64,000 bases of DNA from Bosea sp. 685. Its GTDB lineage: Bacteria; Pseudomonadota; Alphaproteobacteria; Rhizobiales; Beijerinckiaceae. The notes under the pieces are model-generated. The model ran no database searches. It worked only from the letters and a program-made list of their open reading frames with translations, and had not been told where the DNA came from. A program made the position numbers and the translations under genes. Below are positions 17,285 through 25,503 of the stretch, piece by piece; positions within the stretch are counted from its first letter, which is position 1; each line of letters opens with the position of its first letter. The DNA lies in assembly GCF_031884435.1 (NCBI RefSeq), contig NZ_CP134779.1, forward strand, positions 5,892,501 to 5,956,500. The letters are read 5' to 3'.

Positions 17285-17588
17285 GAGCCCTCATCCTGAG
17301 GAGCAGCCGTCAGGCTGCGTCTCGAAGGATGCTCCAGCTTGCAGGGGAGCCTCCTGGAGTATGCCGTTCATCCTCGGAACCACGCGGTCATCCCGGACAA
17401 GCGGCAAAGCCGCGCCGATCCGGGATCCATTCCTGAACCTAACCAGGCAACGCTCCGTCATCCCGGGTCTCCTTGCAGTCGCCCGGGATGACGGCGCGTG
17501 GGCGGCCAGGACAGAGCCACCACCGGAGCCTCCTGGAGCATCCTTCGAGACGCGGGCTATGCCCGCTCCTCAGGATGAGGGCTCCGGG
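17285..17588. repeat. Composite of nested palindromic intergenic repeats
   Basis: The whole gap between the chemoreceptor and peptidase genes is repeat. Segment 17285-17335 reappears inverted at 17535-17585 (core TCATCCTGAGGAGC and its complement). Inside lie two further G/C palindromes with TCATCCCGG / CCGGGATGA cores (about 17388-17436 and 17457-17497). Such elements are frequent in Hyphomicrobiales intergenic DNA. No gene is seen here. Confidence 0.7.
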
Positions 17589-17625
17589 GCCCCAAACAGA
17601 CTCTCAGCAAATCCGAGCCGGCCGT

Positions 17626-18162
17626 TCAGCCAGTCGCAGGCCTGATGATCTCGTCGATCTCGTCGCGATCGATCCGCCGCCGTTCAACCAGCGTTTTGGC
17701 GATGGCCTTCTGGGCCGCGAGCCTAGCGGGCTGATACAGGATTGCAGCGGCTGCCCTGGCGCAGCGCGCCCGCAAAGCGAGCTCATCGGCAGGCCGCAGA
17801 AAGGCGATATAGGGCCGCATCTGTTCCAGATCATCCGCGTGGGACTGGGTCTCGCCCGGATACCATTGGAGTCCGTCTCCCTCATTCCAATAGATCATCT
17901 CACCGCAATGGCCGGCGGACAGGATGGTGATCTCGACCTCGGCGCGCCGGAGGTCCGCCTGCCGCTCGGTCTGAAAGCCTTTCCGGTAAGGCTCGAAACA
18001 GGTCTCGCCGGTGAAGCCATAAGGCGGCCGGAGCCAGGCATGGGTGACATATCGCTCGTGATGCCAGCCGACGATGATGTGGCCGGCCTCATGAAATGCA
18101 CAGGCCGCGCGCCGGATCTCGGCAGGGATGGCGCTGAGCTCGTGATGCCGTCTCACCCTCAT
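17626..18162 (-). CDS. Stand-alone M41 (FtsH-type)-like metallopeptidase
   Basis: Small soluble protein of 178 residues with the zinc-protease motif HEAGH at 24-28, followed by the helix HIIVGWHH, a Gly-rich segment ILSAGHCGE (81-88) and ADDLEQ (109-114). This order matches the peptidase domain of FtsH (HEAGH, GGRAAEE-like, third ligand Asp in NDLEQ), but the AAA ATPase and membrane parts are absent. From family knowledge it may cleave or bind a specific partner without ATP. The ATG at 18162 has AGGAG touching it; a GTG at 18156 has the same AGGAG at an ideal six-base spacing and may be the true start. It stands alone next to a tRNA gene. Confidence 0.75.
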   Translation of the reverse strand: MRVRRHHELSAIPAEIRRAACAFHEAGHIIVGWHHERYVTHAWLRPPYGFTGETCFEPYRKGFQTERQADLRRAEVEITILSAGHCGEMIYWNEGDGLQWYPGETQSHADDLEQMRPYIAFLRPADELALRARCARAAAAILYQPARLAAQKAIAKTLVERRRIDRDEIDEIIRPATG

Positions 18163-18293
18163 CTCCTGCGCCTCTCGCGTCTGCTGACTGAGGCCAATCG
18201 CAGCGAAAAGCCAGCCACAGCCGCGGCGCGCCCGGCAAGCTCGCAGGTTTGACCTTAGCCTGCCGGGCTCTGGCTCGATCGCAAAATCCCTCG

Positions 18294-18322
18294 TTGCCGA
18301 GCCGACGGCAATCAGCTATCCA
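18294..18322 (+). promoter_or_regulatory. Putative promoter of tRNA-Arg
   Basis: TTGCCG (18294-18299) and TATCCA (18317-18322) are separated by 17 bases and end 13 bases before the tRNA. Both hexamers differ from the sigma-70 consensus at two positions, but spacing and position are right. Confidence 0.45.
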
Positions 18323-18335
18323 CCATCCACGGATT

Positions 18336-18412
<77 letters not shown>

Positions 18413-18721
18413 TTTCCGTCTTTTGGCCACTCCAATCCACCGTTTTCAACGTCAGTATGCCTTCGGGCTGCCTTGCGCCTCGAACGCATGCATAACACCG
18501 CGCATGATGCGGCCGACGATGAAATGAGCGTTCTGATTACCTGACAATCCGAAACGGCGGGGATCAATACGGGCGCCGGGCGCTCGAAGATTTGCTCGAA
18601 TCGTCTCCGTTCGCTCGAATCCAGAAATCTCTTCGCAGGCGTTGGCCTGCCTCCCGTTTCCTGGACTCCCAAAAGCTGGAAAATTCCGGTTTGTCGGCAT
18701 GGGCTGCGATACGGATTGACG
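18413..18721. other. Gene-free stretch after the tRNA
   Basis: About 309 bases. An open minus-strand frame (18452-18700, 82 codons) has no ribosome site and no recognisable family. No integrase, direct repeat of the tRNA end, or attachment site was seen. Confidence 0.4.
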
Positions 18722-19429
18722 TCACGACGCGGCGGCAAACTCCTGCGAGGTCGCAAAGACCGCGATCTCGTCTGCGAGCACGTCCTCGAGCGAGGGGCCG
18801 ATCTCCTCGCAGATTGTCGGCCGCAGGCGCGTCTCGACGAGCGAGAGATGCGCCGTCATCGCCTTCACCGCCTTGCCCCGCTCCTGCGCCGCCAGAGCCC
18901 GGAAAATCGCGCGGTGCTCCTCGCAACCGCAGGCCGAGCCCGCTGTCGTCTCGTAGCGCTTGACCAGCATCAGCGTGCGGCTGATCAGCTCATGCGCCTG
19001 GCGCTGAACAAGCGGATTGCCCGTCATCTCCGCCAGCAGGAAGTGGAATTCGGCCGAGAGCCGCTGCCACGTTGCCTGGTCGCCCAGCCGCAGCGCCTTC
19101 GCTTCCGCGTCGACATGCTCGCGCAGGCGCGCGATCTGCGCATCGGTGAGATTGTCGGCGAGATGGGCGGCCATGCCGCTCTCCAGGATTCGCCGCGCCT
19201 CGTAGACCATATGGCTCTCGCGCAGGTCCGGCTCGACGGTGAACGCACCCCGGTTCCTGACGATGTCGAGCAGCCGCTCATGCCCAAGCCGGTGCAGCAC
19301 CTTGCGGATGCGCTCCCGGCTCACGCCGAAGATTTCCGCCAGCCGATGCTCGCCGAGCTTGACTCCGCCCGGCAGCCGTCCACCCCGCAGGACGGAGGTC
19401 AAAATCGTATGGATGCCCTGCTCGTTCAT
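18722..19429 (-). CDS. GntR-family regulator, FadR/FCD subfamily
   Basis: Transcription factor of 235 residues: N-terminal winged helix (about 5-70, with KLGEHRLAEIFGVSRERIRKVLHRL) and an all-helical FCD ligand domain (about 80-215) with the metal/carboxylate-binding pattern of the family (EFHFLLAEMTGNP, EEHRAIFRAL). It is divergent from a polyamine-type importer, and a palindrome typical of this class lies between them, so it probably represses that operon until a carboxylate-like inducer binds. Confidence 0.92.
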   Translation of the reverse strand: MNEQGIHTILTSVLRGGRLPGGVKLGEHRLAEIFGVSRERIRKVLHRLGHERLLDIVRNRGAFTVEPDLRESHMVYEARRILESGMAAHLADNLTDAQIARLREHVDAEAKALRLGDQATWQRLSAEFHFLLAEMTGNPLVQRQAHELISRTLMLVKRYETTAGSACGCEEHRAIFRALAAQERGKAVKAMTAHLSLVETRLRPTICEEIGPSLEDVLADEIAVFATSQEFAAAS

Positions 19430-19506
19430 GCTCCGACTATCGCCGCTGCACGCATGGGCGGCAACTCCGACGCTGCCACGCGCTTCGGCAAGCCAGCCTT
19501 TATAAT

Positions 19507-19536
19507 GAGCACAATCATATCAATATTGTGCACAAT
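19507..19536. promoter_or_regulatory. Putative GntR/FCD operator pair
   Basis: ATTGTGCACAAT (19525-19536) is a perfect 12-bp palindrome. The half-site GCACAAT (19509-19515) also pairs with ATTGTGC (19525-19531), giving a second overlapping inverted repeat. The site lies about 95 bases before the GntR start codon and 150 before the binding-protein start. Confidence 0.6.
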
Positions 19537-19686
19537 AATCTCTGCATTCGAGCGAGACCGGATGCGAGATATTCGCCTAAGTATTTGATCGAATTGAACC
19601 ACAGCGGATTCCGCGCAAGACCGCGCGGCTTGGCATGGGGGTTGCTGAGGACAGGTGCGTTTTCCGCAACGAAAAGGAACCCGACC

Positions 19687-20733
19687 ATGGACGTCCTCTC
19701 TGCCCGGCCGACCCGTCGCTCCCTGCTCTCCGGCGCCGCAGGCGCCGTGAGCCTCATTGCCGCCCCGTCGATCCTGCGCGCCCAGACGAAGGAATTGGTC
19801 GTCGGCGGGGCGGCCGGCCACAAGCCCTGGGTCGAGCAGGTCGTGGTTCCCGCCTTCGAGAAGAAGTACAATTGCAAGGTGCTATTCGAAGGCACCCGCT
19901 CTCTCGTCAACCTCGAGAAGATGCAGAAGAACAAGGGCAAGCAGTACATGTCCGTCGTCCAGATGGACGATCCCGTCATGATACTGGCGGTGAAGGAGGA
20001 CCTTCTCGATCCGCTGACACCCGGCAAGGCGCCGAACCTGTCGCAGCTCGTGCCCGGCTCCAGCCATATGGAGGGCATGTGGGCCAACTATCTCCAGCCC
20101 TGGCTCGGCGTGGCCTACAGCAAGGGCGCGATGAAGACCCCGCCCTCATCCTGGGCCGATCTGTTCGATGCGAAGTATAAGGGACGGATCATCATCCCCT
20201 CGCTGCAGAACACGGAAGGGCTGCCGGTGCTTTTCGCCGCGGGCATGCTGGCGGGCGGGACGCTCGAGGCGATCCAGAAGGACACCGACGCCGGCTTCAA
20301 GAAGCTGGTCTCGCTGAAGCCGAACCTGCTGACGATCTACACCCAGCAGCCGCAGGCCTATAACCTGCTGGAGCAGGGCGAAGCCTATATGATCGGACCG
20401 GCGATGTCGTCCTATGCGCTCGAGCGCAAGGCGGCGGGCGCGCCGATCGACCTCGTCGCGCCCAAGGAAGGCGTGTTCGCCATGCCCTCGGGGATCGCCG
20501 TGATCAAGGGCGCGCCGCAAGCCGAGCTCGCCTTCGCCTATGTCAACGAATTGCTCGGTGCCGAGCTGCAGGAGAAACTCGCCGGCCCGACCTTCTCGCT
20601 CGCGACCAACAAGGCGGTGCCGAGGCCGGCTGGCCTTAGCGCCGATGTGACGATCCACCAGATCGACTGGGCCAATGTCGCGGCGCAGCGCAATGACTGG
20701 ATCAAGCGCTGGGACCGCGAGATGGCGATCTGA
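19687..20733 (+). CDS. ABC transporter substrate-binding protein, spermidine/putrescine type
   Basis: Periplasmic protein of 348 residues. The N-terminus TRRSLLSGAAGAVSLIAAPS is a twin-arginine signal with cleavage after about residue 32 (LRAQ). The mature protein has the PotD/AfuA-like two-lobed pattern, including WVEQVVVPAFEKKYNCKV at its start and PSSWADLFDAKYKGRI. I set the start at 19687, where the Tat motif begins, behind an AAGGA site; an open upstream extension to 19528 lacks support. First gene of a complete importer (19687-23450) followed by a deacetylase gene. Confidence 0.9.
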   Translation: MDVLSARPTRRSLLSGAAGAVSLIAAPSILRAQTKELVVGGAAGHKPWVEQVVVPAFEKKYNCKVLFEGTRSLVNLEKMQKNKGKQYMSVVQMDDPVMILAVKEDLLDPLTPGKAPNLSQLVPGSSHMEGMWANYLQPWLGVAYSKGAMKTPPSSWADLFDAKYKGRIIIPSLQNTEGLPVLFAAGMLAGGTLEAIQKDTDAGFKKLVSLKPNLLTIYTQQPQAYNLLEQGEAYMIGPAMSSYALERKAAGAPIDLVAPKEGVFAMPSGIAVIKGAPQAELAFAYVNELLGAELQEKLAGPTFSLATNKAVPRPAGLSADVTIHQIDWANVAAQRNDWIKRWDREMAI

Positions 20734-20749
20734 GCCCGGGACCGCCTCG

Positions 20750-21826
20750 GTGAACCCGGCCTTTCTCGACATTACCGGCGCCAGCAGGAGCTTCGGCGCC
20801 GCCACCGTCCTCGACGGTGTCGATCTCGCCGTCGGCAAGGGCGAGTTCATCTCGCTGCTCGGCCCGTCCGGATGCGGCAAGACCACTCTGCTGCGGATCG
20901 TAGCCGGGCTGATGACGCCCGACACCGGCCGGGTCGTTCTGGACACGCACGAGATCACGCGCAAGCCGCCGCATCGGCGCGACATCGGCGTGGTCTTCCA
21001 GAACTACGCGCTGTTCCCGCATCTCAGCGTGGCGGAGAACGTCGCATTCGGCCTCAAGGCCCGCGGCACTGCACGGGAGACGATCGCGCTGACGGTCGCG
21101 CGTTATCTTGGCCTCGTCCAGATGACGGCCTTTGCCGACCGCTCGATCAAGGCGCTCTCGGGCGGCCAGCAGCAGCGTGTCGCAGTGGCGCGCGCTCTCG
21201 CCGTCGGGCCCAAGCTCATGCTTCTGGACGAGCCCTTCTCGGCGCTCGACCGCAAGCTGCGCGAGGCGATGCAGATCGATCTCAAGCGGATCCTGCGCGA
21301 GGTCGGCACCACCGCGATCTTCGTCACCCACGACCAGGACGAAGCGCTGACCATGTCCGACCGCATCGCCGTGATGTATCGCGGCCAGATCGAACAGCTG
21401 GACACGCCGACCGCGATCTACCATCGCCCGGCGACGCCCTTCGCGCTCGATTTCGTCGGCCTGTCGAGCCGGCTCGCCGGCACGGTCGTCGCAAGCCACG
21501 ACAGGATGCTGACGATCGAGACCGCAGCGGGAATGCTGTGTGCGCCGGGACAATTCATCCCCGGCAGCCCGGTCGTCCTCGGCATTCGCCCCGAGCGCGT
21601 GACGGTCGGGGCGGGAGGCGAGAACAGCATCGAGGCGACGCTGATCGACGTCGTGTTCCAGGGCGCTCGGGTCCAGCTCCATTTCGAGGCACCGGCGGGC
21701 GGGCGCCTGCTCGTCGAGGCGCATGAGGCGCCGGCGGGCGCAGCGCCTGGCGCCCGGTTGCCTCTGAGCTGGCGCCAGGCCGACACGCTGGTCTATCCCG
21801 CCCCCGCAGAGGGAGGCGCGGCATGA
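20750..21826 (+). CDS. ABC transporter ATPase, PotA-like
   Basis: ATPase of 358 residues with Walker A GPSGCGKTT at about 38-46, signature LSGGQQQR near 136, Walker B LMLLDEP near 157 and the switch His in FVTHDQDEA. The last 80 residues form a TOBE-like regulatory domain (VVLGIRPERV). The start is a GTG at 20750 with only a weak ribosome site, consistent with coupling to the gene 16 bases upstream. Overlaps the next permease start by four bases. Confidence 0.9.
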   Translation: MNPAFLDITGASRSFGAATVLDGVDLAVGKGEFISLLGPSGCGKTTLLRIVAGLMTPDTGRVVLDTHEITRKPPHRRDIGVVFQNYALFPHLSVAENVAFGLKARGTARETIALTVARYLGLVQMTAFADRSIKALSGGQQQRVAVARALAVGPKLMLLDEPFSALDRKLREAMQIDLKRILREVGTTAIFVTHDQDEALTMSDRIAVMYRGQIEQLDTPTAIYHRPATPFALDFVGLSSRLAGTVVASHDRMLTIETAAGMLCAPGQFIPGSPVVLGIRPERVTVGAGGENSIEATLIDVVFQGARVQLHFEAPAGGRLLVEAHEAPAGAAPGARLPLSWRQADTLVYPAPAEGGAA

Positions 21827-22653
21827 GCACGGCGCGCCGATTCGATCCGATCCTGCTGCTGGCCGCTCCAGCCGTCGCCTATCTCACCGTCGTGTATGGC
21901 CTGCCATTGCTGTTCCTGCTCGGTCGCAGCCTGCTTGGCGCCGGCGGCGTTTCGGCCTTCGCCGGGTTCTTCGCCGATCCGTTCAGCTGGACCGTTCTCG
22001 GCAATACCGTTCGCAGCGCGGCGCTGGTGACGCTGGTCTGCCTCGTCATCGGCTATCCGACAGCGCTCGTGCTGGCGCGCGCCGGCGGCTTCGTCCAGGC
22101 GGCGATCCTTGTTGCGATCATCCTGCCGCTTTCGGTCGGCGTCGTGGTCAAGGCCTTCGCCTGGCAGATCGTGCTGCGGCGCGACGGCGTCGTATCGCAG
22201 ATCTTCACCGGGCTCGGCATCTGGGACGAGCCGCAGCGCCTGCTCTTCACCGAGACCGGCCTCGTCATCGGGGCGGCCAATATTTTCGTGCCCTTCATGA
22301 TCCTGCCGATCTATTCCGTGCTGAAGCTCGTCGATCCGCGGCTGGGCGAGGCGGCGGCAACGCTCGGCGCCTCGCCGGTCTATCGCTTCTTCAAGGTGGC
22401 GATACCGCTGTCGCTACCCGGCATCATCACGGGCATAGCCTTCGTCTTCTCGATGGCCGCCTCGATGTATGTGATTCCAAGCCTCGTGATCGGCGACCGC
22501 TTCCAGACGCTGGCGACGCTGACGGGACGCTCCTTCCTGTTCATGCGTAACGAACAGCTCGGCTCGACGACCGCCGTCGTGCTGCTCGCGCTGACGATCG
22601 GCATCGTCGTGGCGAGTTCCAGGCTGTCGCGCCGGCTGGGAGGCGCCGCATGA
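21823..22653 (+). CDS. ABC transporter permease, PotB-like
   Basis: Membrane permease of 276 residues with six predicted helices (first at about 10-33) and an EAA loop (LGEAAATLGASPVYRFFKV). Four-base overlaps with the ATPase before it and the second permease after it show tight translational coupling. Part of the polyamine/iron/thiamine-type importer class. Confidence 0.9.
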   Translation: MSTARRFDPILLLAAPAVAYLTVVYGLPLLFLLGRSLLGAGGVSAFAGFFADPFSWTVLGNTVRSAALVTLVCLVIGYPTALVLARAGGFVQAAILVAIILPLSVGVVVKAFAWQIVLRRDGVVSQIFTGLGIWDEPQRLLFTETGLVIGAANIFVPFMILPIYSVLKLVDPRLGEAAATLGASPVYRFFKVAIPLSLPGIITGIAFVFSMAASMYVIPSLVIGDRFQTLATLTGRSFLFMRNEQLGSTTAVVLLALTIGIVVASSRLSRRLGGAA

Positions 22654-23450
22654 CCGCAATCGAAAAAATCGCCGGCTGGCTGGCCGGGTTGCTTGCGACC
22701 TTCACCGTCGTGTTTCTGCTCACCCCGCTCGTGGTGACGGTCGCGGTCTCCTTCGGTTCGAGCGCGGTCTTCACCTTGCCGCCGCCATCATGGTCGCTGC
22801 GTTGGTACGAGGCGCTGGCCCGCTCGCGCGATCTCTGGCCGCCGGTCTTCGCCTCGGTGAAGCTCGCCGCATTCTCGACCGCGGTCGCGCTGGTTCTCGG
22901 CACGCTCTGCGCCATCGGCCTGCTGCGCGGCCAGTTCCGCGGACGTGAGGCCGTGGTCACCTTCCTGGTCTCGCCGCTGATGCTGCCCGGCCTCGTCATC
23001 GGCATCGCCATGCTGGAGAGCTTCCGCGCGGCAGGCCTGCGCGACGTCTGGGTGAGCCTCGTGCTCGCCCATGTCGTGATCACGCTGCCCTATGTGGTGC
23101 GCACCGTCTTTGCTGCGCTCTCGCTCTTCGACTTCACCCTGATCGACGCCGCCCGCACGCTCGGCCTGACCTATCCGAAAGCCGTGTTCAAAGTGCTGGT
23201 CCCCTCGCTCGCACCCGCCTTCCTGACCTCTGGCATGTTCGCCTTTCTCGCCTCCATGGACAATTATCCGATCTCGATCTTCTTCACCGATGCCTGGACC
23301 AAGACGCTGCCGATCCAGATGCTGCAATATGTCGAGGAAAGCCCCGATCCCACCATCGCCGCGATCTCGACGCTGCTGATCCTGCTGTCGATCGGCGTCC
23401 TCGTGCTCGGCGACCGCCTCGTCGGCCTGCGCCGCATGGCCGATCTGTGA
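22650..23450 (+). CDS. ABC transporter permease, PotC-like
   Basis: Second membrane permease, 266 residues, with six helices and the EAA loop LIDAARTLGLTYPKAVFKVL. Heterodimer partner of the 21823 product. Its TGA overlaps the ATG of the following deacetylase gene (TGATG), linking uptake to metabolism of the same compound. Confidence 0.9.
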   Translation: MTAIEKIAGWLAGLLATFTVVFLLTPLVVTVAVSFGSSAVFTLPPPSWSLRWYEALARSRDLWPPVFASVKLAAFSTAVALVLGTLCAIGLLRGQFRGREAVVTFLVSPLMLPGLVIGIAMLESFRAAGLRDVWVSLVLAHVVITLPYVVRTVFAALSLFDFTLIDAARTLGLTYPKAVFKVLVPSLAPAFLTSGMFAFLASMDNYPISIFFTDAWTKTLPIQMLQYVEESPDPTIAAISTLLILLSIGVLVLGDRLVGLRRMADL

Positions 23451-24376
23451 TGAGCGGGATCATCGGCAGCGATCGCGATTTCCGCGGCTATGGCAGCGCG
23501 CCTCCAGCCGTGCGCTGGCCCGGCGATGCGCAACTCGCCGTCTCGGTCGTCATCAATATCGAGGAAGGCGCGGAACTCTCGCTCGGCCAGGGCGATGAGC
23601 GCAACGAGTCCGTCTATGAGGTCGTCGAGGAGATTTCCGGTGTCCGCGACCTGTGCATGGAGTCGCATTTCGAATACGGCCCGCGCGCCGGCTGGCCACG
23701 CATTCGCAAGCTGCTGCAGGACTATGGCGTGCGCGGAACGATGAACGCCAATGGCCGCAGCCTGGCGATATCGCCCTGGCTCGCACAGGAAGGTGTCACT
23801 GATGGCCATGAGGTCGCGGCCCATGGCTGGCGCTGGGAGCGCCACGCCAATATGAGCGAGGATGAAGAGCGCCTCGCCATCGCCCGCACGGTCGAGGCCA
23901 TCACGGCCGCGGCCGGGATGCCGCCGCGCGGCTGGCACACGCGCTCGGCAACCTCCCCGAACACCCGGCGGCTCCTCCTGGAACAAGGCGGATTTCTCTA
24001 CGATTCCAATGCCTATAACGACGACCTGCCCTATCTCGTGGGAGTCGAGGGCCATGACCACCTGGTGCTGCCCTATGCCTTCGACACCAACGACATGCGT
24101 TTCCAGCGCGGCGGCGGCTTTGTCTTCGGCGATGACTTCGCCCGCTACTGCATCGATGCCTTCGACCGGCTCCATGAGGAGGGCGCGGACGCACCGCGCA
24201 TGATGACGGTCGGCCTGCATCTGCGCATCATCGGCCGTCCCGGGCGGATTGGCGGCCTGGAGCGCTTTCTCGCCCATGCGGCGTCAAAGCCGGGAACCTG
24301 GTTCGCGCGGCGCGACGAGATCGCCCGGCACTGGCTGCGCGAGACCGGGCGCGGGGAGCTGATCGGCGGGCGCTGA
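23450..24376 (+). CDS. Polysaccharide deacetylase-like hydrolase, PuuE (allantoinase) type
   Basis: Soluble NodB-fold amidohydrolase of about 308 residues, with no signal peptide. Features typical of the PuuE/allantoinase subgroup are VVINIEEGAE near the N-terminus, TMNANGRSL, HEVAAHGWRWERH and the HTRSATSPNTRRLL segment. PuuE-type enzymes open cyclic ureides such as allantoin, which fits the neighbouring importer and a racemase-like gene; substrate identity remains inference. The ATG at 23450 overlaps the permease stop codon; a GTG three bases earlier is an alternative start. It converges on the racemase-like gene, with 34 bases between them. Confidence 0.82.
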   Translation: MSGIIGSDRDFRGYGSAPPAVRWPGDAQLAVSVVINIEEGAELSLGQGDERNESVYEVVEEISGVRDLCMESHFEYGPRAGWPRIRKLLQDYGVRGTMNANGRSLAISPWLAQEGVTDGHEVAAHGWRWERHANMSEDEERLAIARTVEAITAAAGMPPRGWHTRSATSPNTRRLLLEQGGFLYDSNAYNDDLPYLVGVEGHDHLVLPYAFDTNDMRFQRGGGFVFGDDFARYCIDAFDRLHEEGADAPRMMTVGLHLRIIGRPGRIGGLERFLAHAASKPGTWFARRDEIARHWLRETGRGELIGGR

Positions 24377-24410
24377 GGCGCCCACGCCGCAGCGTCCGGG
24401 ACAACTCCCA

Positions 24411-25154
24411 TCAACGATGCTCGATGCGCGCCGCCAATGCCTCCGAGAGCCCCAGCGTCGGTTTCGCCGGCGGCCTGCGGAAGGTTCCGGCGCTCGCCTT
24501 GCGCGGCCGCAGGGCGACCAGAGCCTCGGCCTGCTTCAATGCCGCGCCGATCTGGTCGATGACGGGCACCGGGATGCGGTGGGCCACCTTGGCCGCCAGC
24601 CCGGCCAGCGGCGCCCCTGCGAGGATCACGCAATCGGCCCCATCCTCGGCCACGGCCCGGTTGGCCAGTGCCACGATGACCTCCTCCTTCTCCTCCTGCA
24701 CGTCGCCGATATCGGCGAAGGTTTCGTCGAGCATGCGGATCCCGGCGCAGCGGCCGCCGAGCCCATGCATGGCGACGCATTCCTCGTACCAGGGCCCGAG
24801 CGCCCGCGCGAAGGTGACGATGGAAAAGCGCTTGCCGAGCATGCAGGCGGTCAGCATGGCTGCCTCGGCCATGCCCACGACAGGGATATCGAAGAGCTCG
24901 CGCGCGCCCATCAGCCCGGGGTCGCCAAACGCGGCGATGATTGCGGCGTCAACCGCGTGGTGATGCTCGGCCAGCATGTCGAGCGCGATGGCTCCGCCAA
25001 TCTGAGCCTCGGCACGGCTGGCGATATAGGGCACGCCACGCGGCGCCGTCAGCGGCACGATCTCGGTCCCCGGCGTCGCCACCGCCTTGGCCGCGACCAG
25101 GAGGCGCTGGGTAATCGCTTCGGTGGTATTGGGATTCAGCAGAAGGATGCGCAT
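24411..25154 (-). CDS. Asp/Glu/hydantoin racemase-family protein without the usual cysteines
   Basis: Cytoplasmic protein of 247 residues with the family start LLLNPNTTEAIT and the motif AFGDPGL. Characterised hydantoin and allantoin racemases use two catalytic cysteines, one in a CFGDPGL motif and one in an LGCAGM motif. Here the first position is Ala75 (IAAFGDPGL) and the second motif reads ILAGAPL, so both are missing; other cysteines (104, 126, 136, 175) are elsewhere. The fold is probably kept with altered chemistry or binding. It converges on the PuuE-like gene. Family assignment is firm, racemase activity doubtful. Confidence 0.8.
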   Translation of the reverse strand: MRILLLNPNTTEAITQRLLVAAKAVATPGTEIVPLTAPRGVPYIASRAEAQIGGAIALDMLAEHHHAVDAAIIAAFGDPGLMGARELFDIPVVGMAEAAMLTACMLGKRFSIVTFARALGPWYEECVAMHGLGGRCAGIRMLDETFADIGDVQEEKEEVIVALANRAVAEDGADCVILAGAPLAGLAAKVAHRIPVPVIDQIGAALKQAEALVALRPRKASAGTFRRPPAKPTLGLSEALAARIEHR

Positions 25155-25178
25155 GGATCTCCGTCCTCATGGGCGCGC

Positions 25179-25340
25179 TCAGACGCGTCCGCCAGGCAGA
25201 TAGTGAAGCGCGTCGCCGCGTCCGTCGATCTCGCATGGGGCAAAGCGCCCGACATGCAGGATCATCGCGTTGGCCACCGCGATCCCCGTGTATCCCGGCA
25301 GTTCGTCGGGGATCGCGACTTGATTGGCGAATGACGGCAT
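25179..25340 (-). CDS. Short open frame, possible gene remnant
   Basis: Fifty-three codons from an ATG at 25340, upstream of the racemase-like gene in the same direction. The sequence (containing IAVANAMILHVGRFAPCEI and ending LPGGRV) has protein-like composition but I do not recognise it. There is no ribosome site. The frame stays open upstream through the dispersed repeat at 25354-25445, so it may be the 3' remnant of a longer gene broken at the repeat. Confidence 0.3.
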   Translation of the reverse strand: MPSFANQVAIPDELPGYTGIAVANAMILHVGRFAPCEIDGRGDALHYLPGGRV

Positions 25341-25353
25341 GAAAGGCACGACA

Positions 25354-25445
25354 GGGCGTTTTCGAACGACGTGGATACCGGCTCGCGTGAAGACAACGCG
25401 TCAGGACAAAGGGCTCGGGCAATCGAACGATTCAATCGGATCGGA
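25354..25445 (+). repeat. Dispersed intergenic repeat, copy B
   Basis: Member of a family with the core GCGTTTTCGA...ATACCGG..CGCGTGAAG...ACGCGT; the closest relative in the window is 32606-32705, with similarity running over about 90 bases up to a shared GAACGATTCAATC-like end. A reverse copy is at 63780-63833. Confidence 0.75.
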
Positions 25446-25503
25446 CATCGCTCTCGTCAGGCATTCCGGTCGGAAGAGCCTGGCGAGGCCGTCCGTTACA
25501 AGC

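Noticed and set aside
18452-18700. 82-codon minus-strand frame after the tRNA as a gene
   Set aside because: No ribosome site, no recognisable motif and no conserved neighbour; left as unassigned.
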